Part shown: one piece after another, positions 34,323-46,240 of the stretch | How the letters are laid out: the number at the start of each line of letters is the position of its first letter | How positions within the stretch are numbered: position 1 is the first letter of the stretch | Assembly: GCF_027409185.1 (NCBI RefSeq) | Contig: NC_084465.1 | Location: 28,437,864-28,501,863 of the forward strand | Origin: Cynocephalus volans | Lineage: Eukaryota > Chordata > Mammalia > Dermoptera > Cynocephalidae | Direction of reading: 5' to 3' | Length of the DNA: 64,000 nucleotides | Made by a program: the position numbers and the translations under genes | The notes under the pieces: generated by a model | Told to the model about the DNA's origin: nothing | Databases searched by the model: none | What the model saw: only the letters and a program-made list of their open reading frames with translations

Positions 34323-34471
34323 TGTCGGGGTTTCTAAAATTTTGTGTCATGGGTCACTTAGGCAGTCTGGTCAAGCTTCAAAACTTCCCACTTGGCATAA
34401 TGTTTGCAAGTGCATAAAATAAAATAAACAAGATTACATAATGAAAATTATGTTGAAATATAGTTATTAAA
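34323..34471 (+). mobile_element. hAT-like DNA transposon, middle part
   Basis: 'ggggtttctaaaattttgtgtcatgggtcacttaggcagtctggt' to 'atgttgaaatatagttattaaa' is the left body of an old non-autonomous DNA transposon. It resumes at 36876 ('agttattaaaatac'). The 10-bp AGTTATTAAA is duplicated at 34462-34471 and 36876-36885. Confidence 0.6.
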
Positions 34472-35440
34472 GTGTTTTTATCGTTGGTAAGGAGGAAGTA
34501 AAATTGTTTTACTTATAAACAACATTATCATGTACATAAAAATCAATTCTACAAAATCTACAAAAAAAGTTACTAGAGCTAAAAAGTAAATGTTGCAAAG
34601 TGACAAAATAAGAGATCAATATACAAAAATTAATTATATTCTATATACTTGTTATGAACCATGCAAAAACACTGTTTAAAAACCTTTGCAATATCATCTA
34701 AAAATAAAATATGGAAAAATCTACAAAATATTGCTAAGAAAAATTAGCTGGAAGATTGCTATATGCTCTGATCGAAAGACACAGTTTTGATAAGATGAAA
34801 ATTCTGCTCAAATTAATCTATAGATTAAATGCAATTCCTATCAAAATTCCAGCAGGGTTTTTCTGAGAAAATTGACAAGTTAATTCTAAATGCTGTAAAA
34901 AATGAAAATGATCTAGAGTAGCCAAAATATTTTAAAAAATTGTAGAACTTATATGACTAATTTTAAGACTACTGTAAAGTTACATGAACAAGTCAGTCGA
35001 CTATTGGCATTAGCATGAATGTTTTAATCACTGGACTAGAACAGAGTCCAGAAATTAACCCACACATGTTTGATCAACGGATGTTTGAAAAAAGAGTAAA
35101 GCAATTCAATGTTAAAAGGACAATTTTCTCTACAAATAGTGTTGAAACAATTCAATATATTTGTGTAAAATAATAAATTTGACTTCTACTTTATAACATA
35201 CCCCCCAAATTAAATAAAAATGTCATAGCCTTAAAAGTAAACAAAAAAATAAACTTAAAATCATAAAATATCCAGAAAAAAACATAGGAGATAATCTTTG
35301 TAATTTTGGATTAGGCAAACTATTCTTTTTTTTTTTCTTTAAAAAGATCAATAAAATTTGCAAACCTTTATCTAGTTTGATCAAGGAAAAGAGAGAAGAC
35401 TAAAATTACTAAAATTAGAAATAAATTCACGGCATTATTA
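34472..35440 (+). repeat. Old L1M ORF2 fragments
   Basis: 'tagattaaatgcaattcctatcaaaattccagcaggg', 'gaacagagtccagaaattaaccc' and 'aacataggagataatctttgtaattttggattaggcaaac' are sense L1M ORF2. After 35345 it jumps to an earlier ORF2 region ('atctagtttgatcaaggaaaagagagaagac'), so it is rearranged. Full of stops. Confidence 0.75.
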
Positions 35441-35451
35441 CATTGTCATTA

Positions 35452-36875
35452 TGGCTTTTTTTTTGATGGTAAGACTTAGTTTCTTTCTCTTTCTTGTTTG
35501 GATTTTTGTTCTACCAGTGGGTTTGTTCTTTCTTGTGTATTTGTGGTAGTGATTATCATTTTTTTGAATTTCAGATGCAGGACTTCCTTGAGGATTTCTT
35601 GTAGGGCTCATCATGTGATGGTGAACTCCCACAGTTTTCCTTTGTCTGCAAAGAAACACTATTTTTCCCTCATTTCTGAAGATAGCCTTGCTGGGTATAG
35701 TATTCTTGGTTGGCAGTTTTTTTGTTTTAGTATTTTGAACATATCTTTCCATTTTCTTCTGGCTTGTAGAGTTTCTGTTGAGAAGTCTGCTGTTAGTCTG
35801 ATAGGGGCTCCCTTATAGGCGACTTGATGCTTTTCTCTTGCTTCTTTAAAGATTCTCTCTTTGTTTTTGAGTTTTGCTAGTTTGACTATGATATGTCTTG
35901 GAGAGGATCTTTTTGGGTTGAATCTGTTTGGGGATCTTTGAGTCTTCTGGATCTGAAGGTCCCTGTCTCTCCCTAGGCCTGGGAAGTTTTCCATTATTAG
36001 TTTATTGAATAGGTTTTCCATGACTTTTCTTTTCTCCTCCCCTTCTAGAAGGCCCATGATTTGAATGTTTGTGCACTTAAAGTTGTCTGCTAGCTCTCTT
36101 AGATTTTCTTCATTTAAAAAAATTCTTTCTTTCCTTTTTCTTTGTCTACTTCAGTTATTTCTAAAAGACTATTTTGAAGATTAGAAATTCTTTCTTCTGC
36201 TTGTTCTCACCTGCTGCTTAAGTTGTAGGTTGTATTTTTTATTCCATTGAGTGAATCTTTCATTCTATAATTGCTGCTACATTTTAAAAAAGTATTAATT
36301 TCTTTGTAAATTTCCTCCTTCAAAATCTGGATTTTTTTTTTCTCATTTCATAATGTTGTCTGAGTCTTCTTGTAGCTCAGTGAGTTTCCTTAAGATTGTT
36401 GCTCAGAATTCCTTTTCAGTCATTTCAAGGATTTTCTGCTCTATAGGGTCTGGTATTTGAGAATTATTGTATTCTATTGGTGGTGTCATATTTTCTTAGA
36501 TTCTTGTATTTCTAATGTCTCTATCTTGATGTCTGGCCATCTGTTAGAGCAGTTGCTTCTTCTATTATTCTGGAGTGGGCTTTGAAGAGAGAGATGTCCT
36601 CTTCTTTTTCTGGTCTCCATTGATGATGCTCCTTGAGTCAAAGTAGTTGAGTATCTGGTGGGTCACCTGCATGATGGTGTTGAGCTGCTTTTGTGGCAGC
36701 CATGTTTGTGTTGGGCCACCCACATGGAAGTGGTATTTTTGGCTCCTTGCCTGCTTCTGGGTGGGGGATGCTGGACTTGGCTTCTGCTTACTGACCCCAG
36801 GAGTGCTTTGTTTCTTGCCTGGTTCTGGGCAGAGGGGGCTGCCCTCTGCTCCTGCCTAGGACCCTGGGCATGCTC
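35452..36875 (-). mobile_element. L1 5'UTR-ORF1 fragment
   Basis: A minus-strand L1 with 5' UTR (about 36520-36875, right side) and ORF1 (about 35500-36500). The frame 35659-36057 translates to an L1 ORF1p C-terminal domain with the segments FNPKRSSPRHIIVKLAK and YKGAPIRLTADFSTETLQ. The coiled-coil part (36100-36500) is broken by stops. This copy gives the local reference for where the 5' UTR meets ORF1 ('agcccactccagaataatag'). It is 5'-truncated within the UTR, and its 3' part is absent. Confidence 0.8.
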
Positions 36876-37266
36876 AGTTATTAAAATACTAAAAGAGCTA
36901 ATTTGTGATATAGTAATATAAGATACTTGCTTTTTATTAATGCATTAAATAATGAGAATTAGCAGTGGGTCTAGCTACTACTATAATATCAAAGTAGTGA
37001 TGAGAATATTGCATTTGGAGATATCTGCAACAACTGTAATAAAATATAACAATGCTGGTGATTTTTATTGGTGAAAGAGTCAATTACTTCTTATAGTACT
37101 GTGTTTTGTTGCCTATGTTGCCTACATTAATAGTGAGAAGAAATGCTACATTTCAAACAGTGAAAATAAAAACTTAAGGTTTTTCTTATCTAAATTGGAG
37201 ACTCCATGAGTTTCATCTGTAGATCCATCAGGGCTCCATGTGCCTGTCCTGGTTAAGAATTCCTGT
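36876..37266 (+). mobile_element. hAT-like DNA transposon, right part
   Basis: 'gctaatttgtgatatagtaatataagatacttgc...gagatatctgcaacaactgtaataaaatat...ttgcctacattaatagtgag' to 'ggttaagaattcctg' completes the transposon left at 34471. The end mirrors CAGGGTTC at 30833. Confidence 0.6.
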
Positions 37267-37440
37267 TTCTAGGGCCTCCTCATCATCTACAACCAGTCTC
37301 TGCAGGGCATAGAGGAACAGTTGTGGGAGATTTTTCTGGGACTGGCCTGGAATTGGCGTTTGTCACTTCGGCTCACATTCTGTTGTAGAGAACTTAGTCA
37401 TCTGGCTCCACCTATCTGTAAGAGATTCTAGCTCTGTACT
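37267..37440 (+). repeat. Ancient repeat, right half
   Basis: 'ctagggcctcctcatcatctacaaccagtctctgc' then 'gactggcctggaattggcgtttgtcacttcggctcacattctg' continues the element left at 30832. About 6.4 kb of insertions separate the halves. Confidence 0.5.
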
Positions 37441-38849
37441 CAAAAATGATGTGAATGGGTTTTGGTGACTTTTTCATGGTCTCTTTCACACTAATATTAT
37501 TTAATTTAATCCTTATAGGATATCACCTAATATGATACCATCAGAAGATGATAAAAGCATGGTTTTGAAAAATTTAATGATAATACCATTTAGTTAGTAA
37601 GTCCAAAACTCAGGACACAAATCTGGATCTTCTCATTCCAAATCCTACATTCTTTGCAGTATGTTTTGGTGTCTCTTATGATGCCATGTGATTGAAGGAA
37701 CACTACAAAGATCTACTTGCATGAAAATATTGCTCCCTTTTCTATGGACCCCCTGTGCTTGGGCTGCTGTCTTACAAATTTTAATAATTTTATCTTTGAG
37801 TTTGTGTTTTGTAAGTGAAGTCTTATGGGTCAATGGTGCCTTTGCTGGGTCTGTGGAACCTTGACTTATATGAAGTGCTGCCTTCTGCTGCCTCCCTATT
37901 TCTTTTGGACAGGTTTCCTGGCTGCCAGCTCCCTGCCCCCTGGTGTCCTGCCCCTGCCTTGCCTCTTCCTCCCCAGTCTCACCCCATGACCACTGCCACC
38001 CTCTGCCTGGGCTAACAACCAGGTAGAGGGGGGATACCCTCATTCTATTGCTATCTTTTTCCCCACAGGGGTCCTGGGCATGGGTGCAAGGATGGTCAGA
38101 GTCAAGTGCATGCCCTGTAGTATCTCAGGGAATGACAGGGTGGCAGCTGTCTCCATCCCAGGCTGGCAGAACCACAGCACATTTGGCAGATGACTCAGTG
38201 GGGGCCTCTTGAACACATCCAATCCAAGTATTGAGCATATGTCAGCATAGAGGTTAAAATCCTTTGGGGATTGCCTATTTCCCATTGGTTGTGGTGCCGG
38301 GTAGGGGACCCAACATTTTCATTCTGCACTTGACTGTGGACATGATGTAGGTGGCCCAGACTGAGATTCCTAATGAAAGTCACTATGCTAAATTATACAA
38401 AAGAGGTATCCCCATTGTTTCCAGAAGTTCTTCAACACATAGATTTACCTAGAAGATACGGAAGGATTCTTGGTAACTCCTTTATCTGTCTTTCTACCAC
38501 ATTATTATGGGTCAGTTCATTAGTTTTACTAATTGTTATCAAAGAAGGCATCATTGAAATTCTGATCTTGACGGAATCCAGAACTGGCAGATTCCTTCAA
38601 GTAAATTCATAATAACAAATCCTGAGAGGTAAAGGCAGGATGGGCCAAATATCAAAGATTAGAGGATCCCAGCCAGGAAAGGCAAATAAGACACAGGGAA
38701 GTGCTTTGGGCACATTGTGCAAGGGAAAGAAGCAAGGGAAGGGAATGGCTAAAAAAGCAATTCAGTTTTACTTCATAACTTTGCTTCAGTTGGACTTTGC
38801 TTTGAAGATTCTTAATCTTAAGGAAAATGGCAGTGGGAAGGTGAGGTGT
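37441..38849. other. Unclassified GC-richer block
   Basis: About 1.4 kb. On the minus strand, longish overlapping frames (38195-38383, 38040-38285, 37645-38043) run one after another as if an old coding sequence had been broken by frameshifts. I recognise no domain. It may be an unidentified repeat interior, a degraded processed pseudogene or chance. A shorter mixed region follows to 38849. Confidence 0.3.
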
Positions 38850-39271
38850 TGCTAAAATCAAATGTGTCACCTAAAAGTTCATGTATTGGAAACTTAATCT
38901 CCATTGTAACAGTACCAGGAGGGTGGGAAATCCAATTATGTAATTGAAAGGTGAGGTCTTTAAGAGGTGATTGGATTGTGAGGACTATACTCTTTCTTGT
39001 AAATGGACCAATCCATTCATGGAGGAATGGGTATAGCTCTGATGGCTTTAAAATGAGGGCAAGTGAAGAGGTTAGCTCTCTCTTGCTCAGCCATTCTCAC
39101 TATGTGATACCCTGTATCCCTGCAGAGAATCACTATCAAGAAAAAGGCCCTCACCAGATGTGCCCTCTGGACCCTGGACTTCCCAGCCTCCACACTATTA
39201 GAAATGAATTCCATGTCTTTGTAAATTACCTAGTTTCAGGTATTCTAAATAACAGAAAATGGACTAATACA
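38850..39271 (+). repeat. MaLR (MST-like) LTR, solo
   Basis: 'aaaagttcatgtattggaaacttaatctccattgtaac', 'ctttaagaggtgattggattgtgaggac', 'ggacttcccagcctccacac' and 'cctagtttcaggtattctaaataacagaaaatggactaatacag' follow a MaLR LTR in sense direction. Related to the LTR pair at 31105 and 33885. Confidence 0.75.
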
Positions 39272-39600
39272 GCAGCATTTATATGCTCAAATCTAAAAGA
39301 AGTAATATTTTGACACTTTGAAGTTTGGCTGGCAATTTTGCATATTCTTCTGCGATAAGTAGTTGTGTCTCTATTGTTATTATTATCTCTTACAGTAAAC
39401 ACTCAGGGTGACTCATGGACACTCAGAATTTTTCAAGACTTCTGGTATTTTTCCTCTTCGATATAAAGAAGAAAAATAAGCAGGAGGACTAGAAATTGAA
39501 ACTAGAAGCCATGGTTGCTATGACAGTATTCAAAACCACCATTTTACTTTCTTTCCTACAGCCGTACTTTCACAGACAAAGTGTTGTTGCTTTTAGTAAA
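39272..39600. other. Unassigned intergenic sequence
   Basis: Nothing recognised. Confidence 0.4.
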
Positions 39601-39605
39601 AAAGG

Positions 39606-39930
39606 TGTTATAGGTTGAATTGTTTCCCCCTCCCCCCTCCCTGAAATTTATATGTGAAGGTCCTAATTCCCAGTACCTCAGAATGTGACCTTATTTCGAG
39701 AGAGTAGACCCTTATTTCGATGGTCATTGAAGAGTAATTACTTAAAATAAGATCATACTGGAGTAGGGTGGGTGCCTAAACCAATATGACTGGTATCCTT
39801 ATGATACTGGAGTAGAGTGTGTCCCTAATCCAATATGACTGGCATTCTTATAAACAGGGGAAATTTGGACACAGAGATACACACACATGGGGAAAATACT
39901 ATATGAAAATTGGAGTTATGTTTCCGTAAA
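39606..39930 (+). repeat. MLT1A-like LTR with internal duplication
   Basis: Starts 'tgttataggttgaattgtttccccc', then 'cctaattcccagtacctcagaatgtgaccttatttcg'. The module 'gatactggagtag...ccaatatgactgg' occurs twice (about 39756-39802 and 39803-39856). The right half of the LTR is lost after 'ggaaatttggacacagagatacacac'. Confidence 0.7.
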
Positions 39931-42385
39931 AAAGACTATTCTTTTTCCAAAAAATAAAAAATAAAAAACACTATTAAACAGCCCACAAAGCACCACTGAT
40001 GTAAATATTTTAATCAGACATTAAATTTACATAATTCTTTTAGGGTATAATAATCTTTACATATATTGTGTAACTTGTTAAATATGTAACTGTTCATTTT
40101 CTTTGACAGACTGTTGTAGGAAATTGAAATCAAGCTCAAAACTAAAAAAAGTTAGAATTATAAAGCTTCTCCATTTTATTAAAAAGTGACTGATTGAAAT
40201 GTGAGAAAAGAAATGGAAAACATGTTACTCTGGTACACAGTAAACCAGCAATTTCAATCGAGTAATCAGTTAGCACATGACCCAAAGAATCTTAAATCCT
40301 TGTGTTTTCATTACAATTCTTAATGAATCACAGAATCCTCTGTCTGAAAGGGACAAAAAAATCTAGTACATCCAGTCCTCTCTGTGTTTCCAATAGAAAC
40401 AGGTATTTTTTCTTATTGAATATTTCCCTTGAAAAGATTCCATGATCCTTCTCGGGAATTTCTTCTTGCTAGCCATTTTGATTTAATCTACAAGTTATAC
40501 CCACCTCCCCCCAAAATAATTTCAGTCAGTTGACGACTCTTTATTTCCCTCCAGTCTGAAACGTTACAGCCATACTGGTGGCTTGATCAATAACACAATG
40601 TTCATTAAACAATTCAATGGAACAATATGACTTTTGTTGCTTTAAAACCATGTGATAATTATAGGAGATGTTTTGATATTGACTTTAATTCAACTTTATT
40701 AAATCATTTAAAACAAATATTCAGAGAGATTCGGAGAGAGAAGGCAAGATGCATAAAGCCTCCGTATTTTTCACTTCATGCAGCAGCAGCTAGGCTCCCA
40801 TTCTAGTCACTTCCTTTGCTAGCTAGAAGCTGCAGAGACCCAGACCCCAGCTGAGCATCAATGTTACTTGAAGATAACCAATACATAAAGTTAGGATATA
40901 AGGGCGTCAGATTCTTAACATCATTAAGCTACTTCCCAACTATATATATTTCAGGTCTTTGTAAATTATACCATTATGCTGCTAATCTAATACATTTCCA
41001 GATTACTTTTAATAATAAAGGATTAATTTAATGACACCATAGGGGAGCATGGGGTAATACCTGCCACATTTGTGCAGTATTTCAGAGAAAATCAGAAAGG
41101 CTGTTGTGTTCCTTTTGAGTCAATGCATGAGCTCTCACAGTCAATTCTCTGCATAGTAGCTGTAGTTTATAGAACCCAAACATAATTATGTTACCTCCTA
41201 CCCTGCTTAAAGCATTTAGGTTTGGCAATCATTAAAATCACGCTTTTTAATCTGTCACTTAAATAGTGAGAGTTATCATCTTACACTTAAGAAGCTGGGC
41301 TTTGAGGCTTACTGTACTTTAATCTTGAAACTTGGCTTGAGCTGGAGATGATTAAATTCTTTAACATATGAAGATCCAAGCCTACTCACCTGAAATCATA
41401 GAGCTTGTCATAGTGCAGAGAAGGTACCCTTTCCTCCTATTAGAACCAGCCCATGAAGCTTGCTGCTCTGGGGTAGATGAAGATATGATGTAGACCACTG
41501 GTTTGTAACCCAAGGTCCCATTTTCATAACTAATGTTTTGTAACGCCACCTTTATTATCCTGAAATGAAAATCATAGGTAATATAAACTATCCCCACATA
41601 CAATTTCCAAAAATCAATATAATAACCTAAGCCTAATATGAAAGAGAAATACAGTGGAGTTAATTTATTATAAAATAATGTCTTTCAATGTGCAAATGCC
41701 TGGGCATGCCTAGACTAGAAGATATAATGACGGAGTCAGTTGCTTCTGTCTTGTTATAATGAAAATGTTTGAATTTGAGAAAAGTAAGAAACTCTTTTGT
41801 ACAAGAAACATAAGAAAATGAAAGAGCAGAAGTACAAGTAGAAATGAAAATATAAACTAGAATTAGGATATGTAATAACAAATCAGACTAATTTGTATAT
41901 GATAAGAGAAAGGGAAAATAACATAATTGAAGTGTGGATAACAGCCAAGATAAATTACAGATGGTTGAAAAGGAGAAAATGAGAAAGTATGATATTTATA
42001 CAAATGAGTTTGGTCTTCTTTGTATAATGTAAAATAACTTCCTTTATTATGACATTGAATAGATAGTGGTGAAGTATCATACACACAAAAGACATATCTC
42101 TTGTCTTAAAATCCTACAGCATCCAATGTTTGGTATTTAAAAAGACCTTGGATTTTTTATATCCTAGATAGACAAAGAGGAAGAAGGCAGATTGGAAAAC
42201 TAAACAATATCAGAAGAGGCTACCAAGAGAGTTGTTTGAGAGGCTTTTGGGAACAGAATCAAAGTAAGATTGAAAAATAACAGACCATTAAAAATTACAA
42301 AATTTTAATATGTAATTTTCATAGCATAGACAACTTATTTTTATACAGCCTTATAACATGTAAGTTGGAAATTACATAAAATGTT
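39931..42385. other. Largely unique intergenic sequence
   Basis: About 2.45 kb without a gene. A piece at about 40320-40420 ('cacagaatcctctgtctgaaagggacaaaaaaatctagtacatccagtcc') resembles a CR1/L3 LINE fragment. The rest is unassigned. Confidence 0.4.
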
Positions 42386-42388
42386 TTG

Positions 42389-42390
42389 GG

Positions 42391-42422
<32 letters not shown>

Positions 42423-42496
42423 GCAGCTGGCCGGGTGCGTGGACCTTGGGGTTATAAGGCTGCGCTCTAACCAATTGAGCTAACTGGCCAGCCTAC
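42389..42496 (-). mobile_element. CYN-like SINE
   Basis: On the minus strand: 'ggctggccagttagctcaattggttagagcgcagccttataaccccaaggtcc...ccggccagctgc', then an (AAAAC)n tail (42389-42421). Monomeric form with clear box A. No exact TSD found. Confidence 0.8.
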
Positions 42497-42644
42497 CTAA
42501 AGTATTTTAAAAAGAACCCTTACTGTTAGCATTCAATGAGATCTCTGTATTTCTAAGTCTATTTAAAGGAGTCTCAAATTCCATCTGATCCATATTTACA
42601 TCTCACACTAACAGAAAGGCATATTGCATCAGCAATTGATATAC

Positions 42645-43064
42645 TTTATTAGTCCATTTTTGTGTTGCTATAACAGGATACCTGAAACTGGGTAATTTAT
42701 AAAGAAAAGAGCTTTATTTGGCTCATGCTTCTGGGACAGTTGCATCTGGCATGGGCCTCAGGCTGCTTCTACTCAGGGTGGAAAACTGCGGGGAAGCCAG
42801 AGGGTGCAAGGAGATCACAAGGCAAGAGGAAGCAAGAGAGGGAAGAAGGGGAGGTGCCAGGTTCTTTTAAAGAACCAGCTCCCAGGGGAACTAATAGAGC
42901 AAGAACTCACTCACTACCCACCTCTCCCTCCCCCCAGGGCATTAATCTATTCATGAGGATCCACCCCACCATGACCCAAACACCTCCCAACACTAGGGAT
43001 CAGATTTCAGCATGAGCTTTAGGAGGACAAAGGTTGGGGGGACAAACACGTCCAAACGATATCA
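42645..43064 (-). repeat. MST/THE1-like MaLR LTR
   Basis: Reversed LTR: starts 'tttattagtccatttttgtgttgctataacaggatacctgaaactgggtaatttataaag' and ends 'ggggggacaaacacgtccaaacgatatca', that is TGATATCGTTTGGA on the minus strand. The 96-aa ORF within it is a chance frame. Confidence 0.85.
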
Positions 43065-43320
43065 TATTACCATGAAGGCACTGCCAGTGGTGATGTGTTC
43101 TTCTGAAATAAAGAACACATCTTGCTAAACTTCCAAATAAAACAAGATATGATAGGCATTCAATTTACATGGTATTTTCATTCCTTGAATTCACTGTATA
43201 TTAAAAACATGCAAAAATGCTTGATGATTCTGTGTAAATTAGAATTAAATTCTAGGCTCGGATAATGATAAGCAATATTTTCACCTTCATGAAAGTCTAG
43301 TGGGATATTAAAAAATCAGG
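43065..43320. other. Unassigned intergenic sequence
   Basis: Nothing recognised. Confidence 0.4.
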
Positions 43321-43324
43321 CATG

Positions 43325-44140
43325 AGAATTCTCCAGAGAAGATATACAGATGGTCAAGAAACACATGAAAAGATGCTCAACCATATTAGCTATTACAGAA
43401 ACACAAATCAAACCACAAAGAGATACCACTTCACACAAACCAGGATGGCTATAACAAAAAAGACAGACAATTACAAGTGTGGGCAAAGATGTGGAGGAAA
43501 TGGAACCCTCATATACTGCTCATGGGATTGTAAAATGGTACAGCCACTTTGAAAAACAGTCTGTTTTTTTTTCAAAATGTTAAAACATAGAGTTACCATA
43601 TGACCCAGCAATTACACTCCTAGGCATATACCCAAGAGAAATGAAAACATATGCCCATGCAAAAACTTGTACATAAATGTTCCTAGCAGCATTACTTGTA
43701 ATAGCCCAAAGTGGGAATAACCCAAATGTCCATAAATGGATGAATGGATAAATAAAATGTGGTATATTAATGTAATGGTATATTAGCTATAAAAATGAGC
43801 AAAGTATAACATGGATGAACCTTGAAAACAGTATGCTAAGTGAAAGAAGTCATACACAAAGACAACATATTGTATGAATCTATTTATATGAAATATATAG
43901 AATAGGCAAATCCAGAGAGACATAAAGTAGATTTCTGGTTGCCTAGAAATAGGCAGTTGAGGGGCTATGGGGAGTGAAGATTAATAGGTACAGGATTTCT
44001 TTTTGGGGTGATGGAATGTTCTAAGATTGTGATGAAGGTTGCACAACTCTGTAAATACACCAAAAACCACTGAATAATATTTTAAATAGGTGAATTCCAT
44101 GGTATATGAATTATATCTCAACAAATCTGTTGCTAAAGAA
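43325..44140 (+). repeat. L1MB-like 3' end
   Basis: 'gaattctccagagaagatatacagatggtcaag', 'acactcctaggcatatacccaagagaaatgaaaac' and the 3' UTR 'tttctttttggggtgatggaatgttctaag...gaattatatctcaacaaatctgtt'. ORF2 is broken. Confidence 0.85.
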
Positions 44141-44171
44141 AAGTAAGACAAAATACTGCAAAGAATGGGCC

Positions 44172-44300
44172 TAAGCACTAGGAGACATCTGGTATCCCTG
44201 ATCCTGTTCAGCTAAATGCCAACTGTACCTCCCAGTCATCATGACAACTAATAATATCTCCACACAGTGCCAGAACAACTCCTAGTGAGAATCACTTAAT
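44172..44300 (+). mobile_element. MER20-like hAT MITE remnant
   Basis: 'ctaaatgccaactgtacctcccagtcatcatgacaactaataatatctccacacagtgcc' with an end 'agtgagaatcactt' fits MER20. The left end is eroded. Confidence 0.55.
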
Positions 44301-44859
44301 TGTGGAAGAAGTAAAAAAATTCCACCCATTTTGGACTAGAAGGGTGGAGACAGAAAATGAGGGTGGAAAGATTTTTGGACAAATTCTCATCTTTTAATTC
44401 TGAAGCCTCGAAACTCTAGAGGGGAGATAAGACACGCTGGCATTCTCTTAACCTCATCCATTGGGGGAAACACCAAGAGTGGATAAACTATTTCTCCACT
44501 CACTGTATGGGATCCTGGGTGGAAACTTAGTGCATGGCAGTCCCGCCCCCACTTGGGGGAATGCATACCATAGTTAAAAAGGTAGTGTGGTGTGTTCAGT
44601 CAGAGAGTGGTTTAGTTTACATTCCTGATTCTCCCTGGGTTCTCATGTGGTCTGGATGCTGAGTTTAGGGTTGGCAGGCTTGCCATGGACAGTCCAGGCC
44701 AGGAGTTGGTGGAATATGTGACAAGCACACAGTTGCCAGCATAATCCCAGGAGAGGCTGAGCCAGGACCAAGGGACACCAATGGGCTCTAAGCAGAGTGA
44801 AGAACAGACCAAAAGTTTGATCTCCCCCAGATGTTGATAGGGAACAGTAGCAGAACATC
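44301..44859. other. Unassigned segment between two L1MB copies
   Basis: About 560 bp ending sharply where L1MB sequence begins. Contains 'gtcccgcccccacttgggggaatgc' and a TTAAAAAGG that could be a relic LTR TATA box. Family not recognised; an old LTR is possible. Confidence 0.3.
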
Positions 44860-45575
44860 CATGTGACCTGCAAATTCTACTCCTAGGCATACACACAAGA
44901 GAAATTAACATATACAGCCACACAAAAACATGTACACAAATGTTCATGCCAACACTATTCATAATAGTCAAAAGTGGCAACAACCCAAATGTCCATCAAT
45001 GGATGCATAGATAAATAAAATGTGATACATCTATGCAATAGAATATTATTTGGCATTCAAAAGAACTGAAGTATTGATACACGCTACAACATGAACAAAC
45101 CTTGAAAACGTTAGACTAAGTGAAAGAAGCCACACACAATAGGTGGCATATTATATGATGCCATATGCATGGAATGTCAAGAATAGGCAAATCCATAGAG
45201 ACAGAAAGCAGATCAGTGGTTGTCAGAAACTGGAGGAAGAGGAATATAGAGAGTAACTGCTAATGGGTAAGGAATTTCTTTTTGGAATGATTAAAAGATT
45301 CTGAGGGCCGAGCCCGTGGCGCACTGGGGAGAGTGCGGTGACGCTCCCGCCGTGGGTTCAGATCCTGTATAGGAATGGCCGGTGCACTCACTGGCTGAGT
45401 ACTGGTCACGAAAAAGACAAAAAAAAAAAAAAAAAAAGATTCTGAAATTAGATAGTGGTGATGATTGCACACAAAAACCCACTAACTAAGATTTGTTGTT
45501 CTAAAACCCACTGAATTATTCATTTTAAAAGGGTGAATTTTATTATATGTCAATTATATCTCCATTAAAAATGCA
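44860..45575 (+). repeat. L1MB-like 3' end, interrupted by SINE
   Basis: Sense L1 from 'ccatgtgacctgcaaattctactcctaggcatac' to the 3' UTR 'ggaatttctttttggaatgattaaaagattctga', SINE at 45305-45433, then 'aattagatagtggtgatgattgcacac...caattatatctccattaaaaa'. Confidence 0.85.
45305..45433 (+). mobile_element. CYN-like SINE with perfect TSD
   Basis: 'gggccgagcccgtggcgcactggggagagtgcggtg...ccgccgtgggttcagatcc' plus a shortened second unit 'ggccggtgcactcactggctgag' and an A tail. Perfect 12-bp TSD AAAAGATTCTGA at 45293-45304 and 45434-45445. Confidence 0.9.
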
Positions 45576-45689
45576 TATACACACATGTAACAAAATGATA
45601 CCATATTTTGTGTGCACATCTGAGTGTAGTGAGTACATTTATAACCTCGCTACACGTCTTGATGCTTTTACTTTGCTAACCTCTTTACA

Positions 45690-46130
45690 TGACCTACAAG
45701 AGTCTTTCCAGCCTCGTCCTGCACCATGTCCCCTGTGCAGAAGTCACACTAGGCCTCATTTTTTCACGAATACCTTTGCATGTGCCAGACCCTCTGCCAG
45801 AAATGCTCTTTCCACCTCACTTTATTTGGGTAATTCCTTGTGGCTTCCTTAAGCTAGACTTCCCTGACTTCCCTGACAAGGTTAAATTCCTCTGTTATAC
45901 CCTCTCTAGCCCCATATCTCTTATCATACCACTTATCATATTATGCATACTATATTTTCATTTTAATGATGATTTTTGGCTTAATATCTGCCTCTCCAAT
46001 TGGACTGTAAACTCCTTGAGGGCTAGTATGATCATGTCTGATTTTGCTTACCGCTACATACCTTGGAATAGTATCTGACATGAAGTACCTAATCTATTTA
46101 TAGAAATCAGAAATATTTATTGACTGAGTT
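45690..46130 (+). repeat. L2 3' region
   Basis: 'ctctgccagaaatgctctttccacc', 'cttccctgacttccctgac', 'ctgtaaactccttgagggctagtatgatcatgtctg' and 'atttattgactgagttag' follow L2 in sense order. A small reversed L2 piece lies at about 46190-46240. Confidence 0.7.
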
Positions 46131-46240
46131 AGAGTCATTTTCTCTTTAGTCCCTGTCATGCCATTTCTGATTTTACTTCCTCTTCTTCCCATTTGTTCAT
46201 TCATTGAAAAATGTTCATTGAGTACCTACTGTGTGCCACT

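Noticed and set aside
35659-36057. 132-codon ORF resembling L1 ORF1p considered as a domesticated gene
   Set aside because: It is one piece of a disrupted L1 with stops and frameshifts on both sides; nothing suggests host use.
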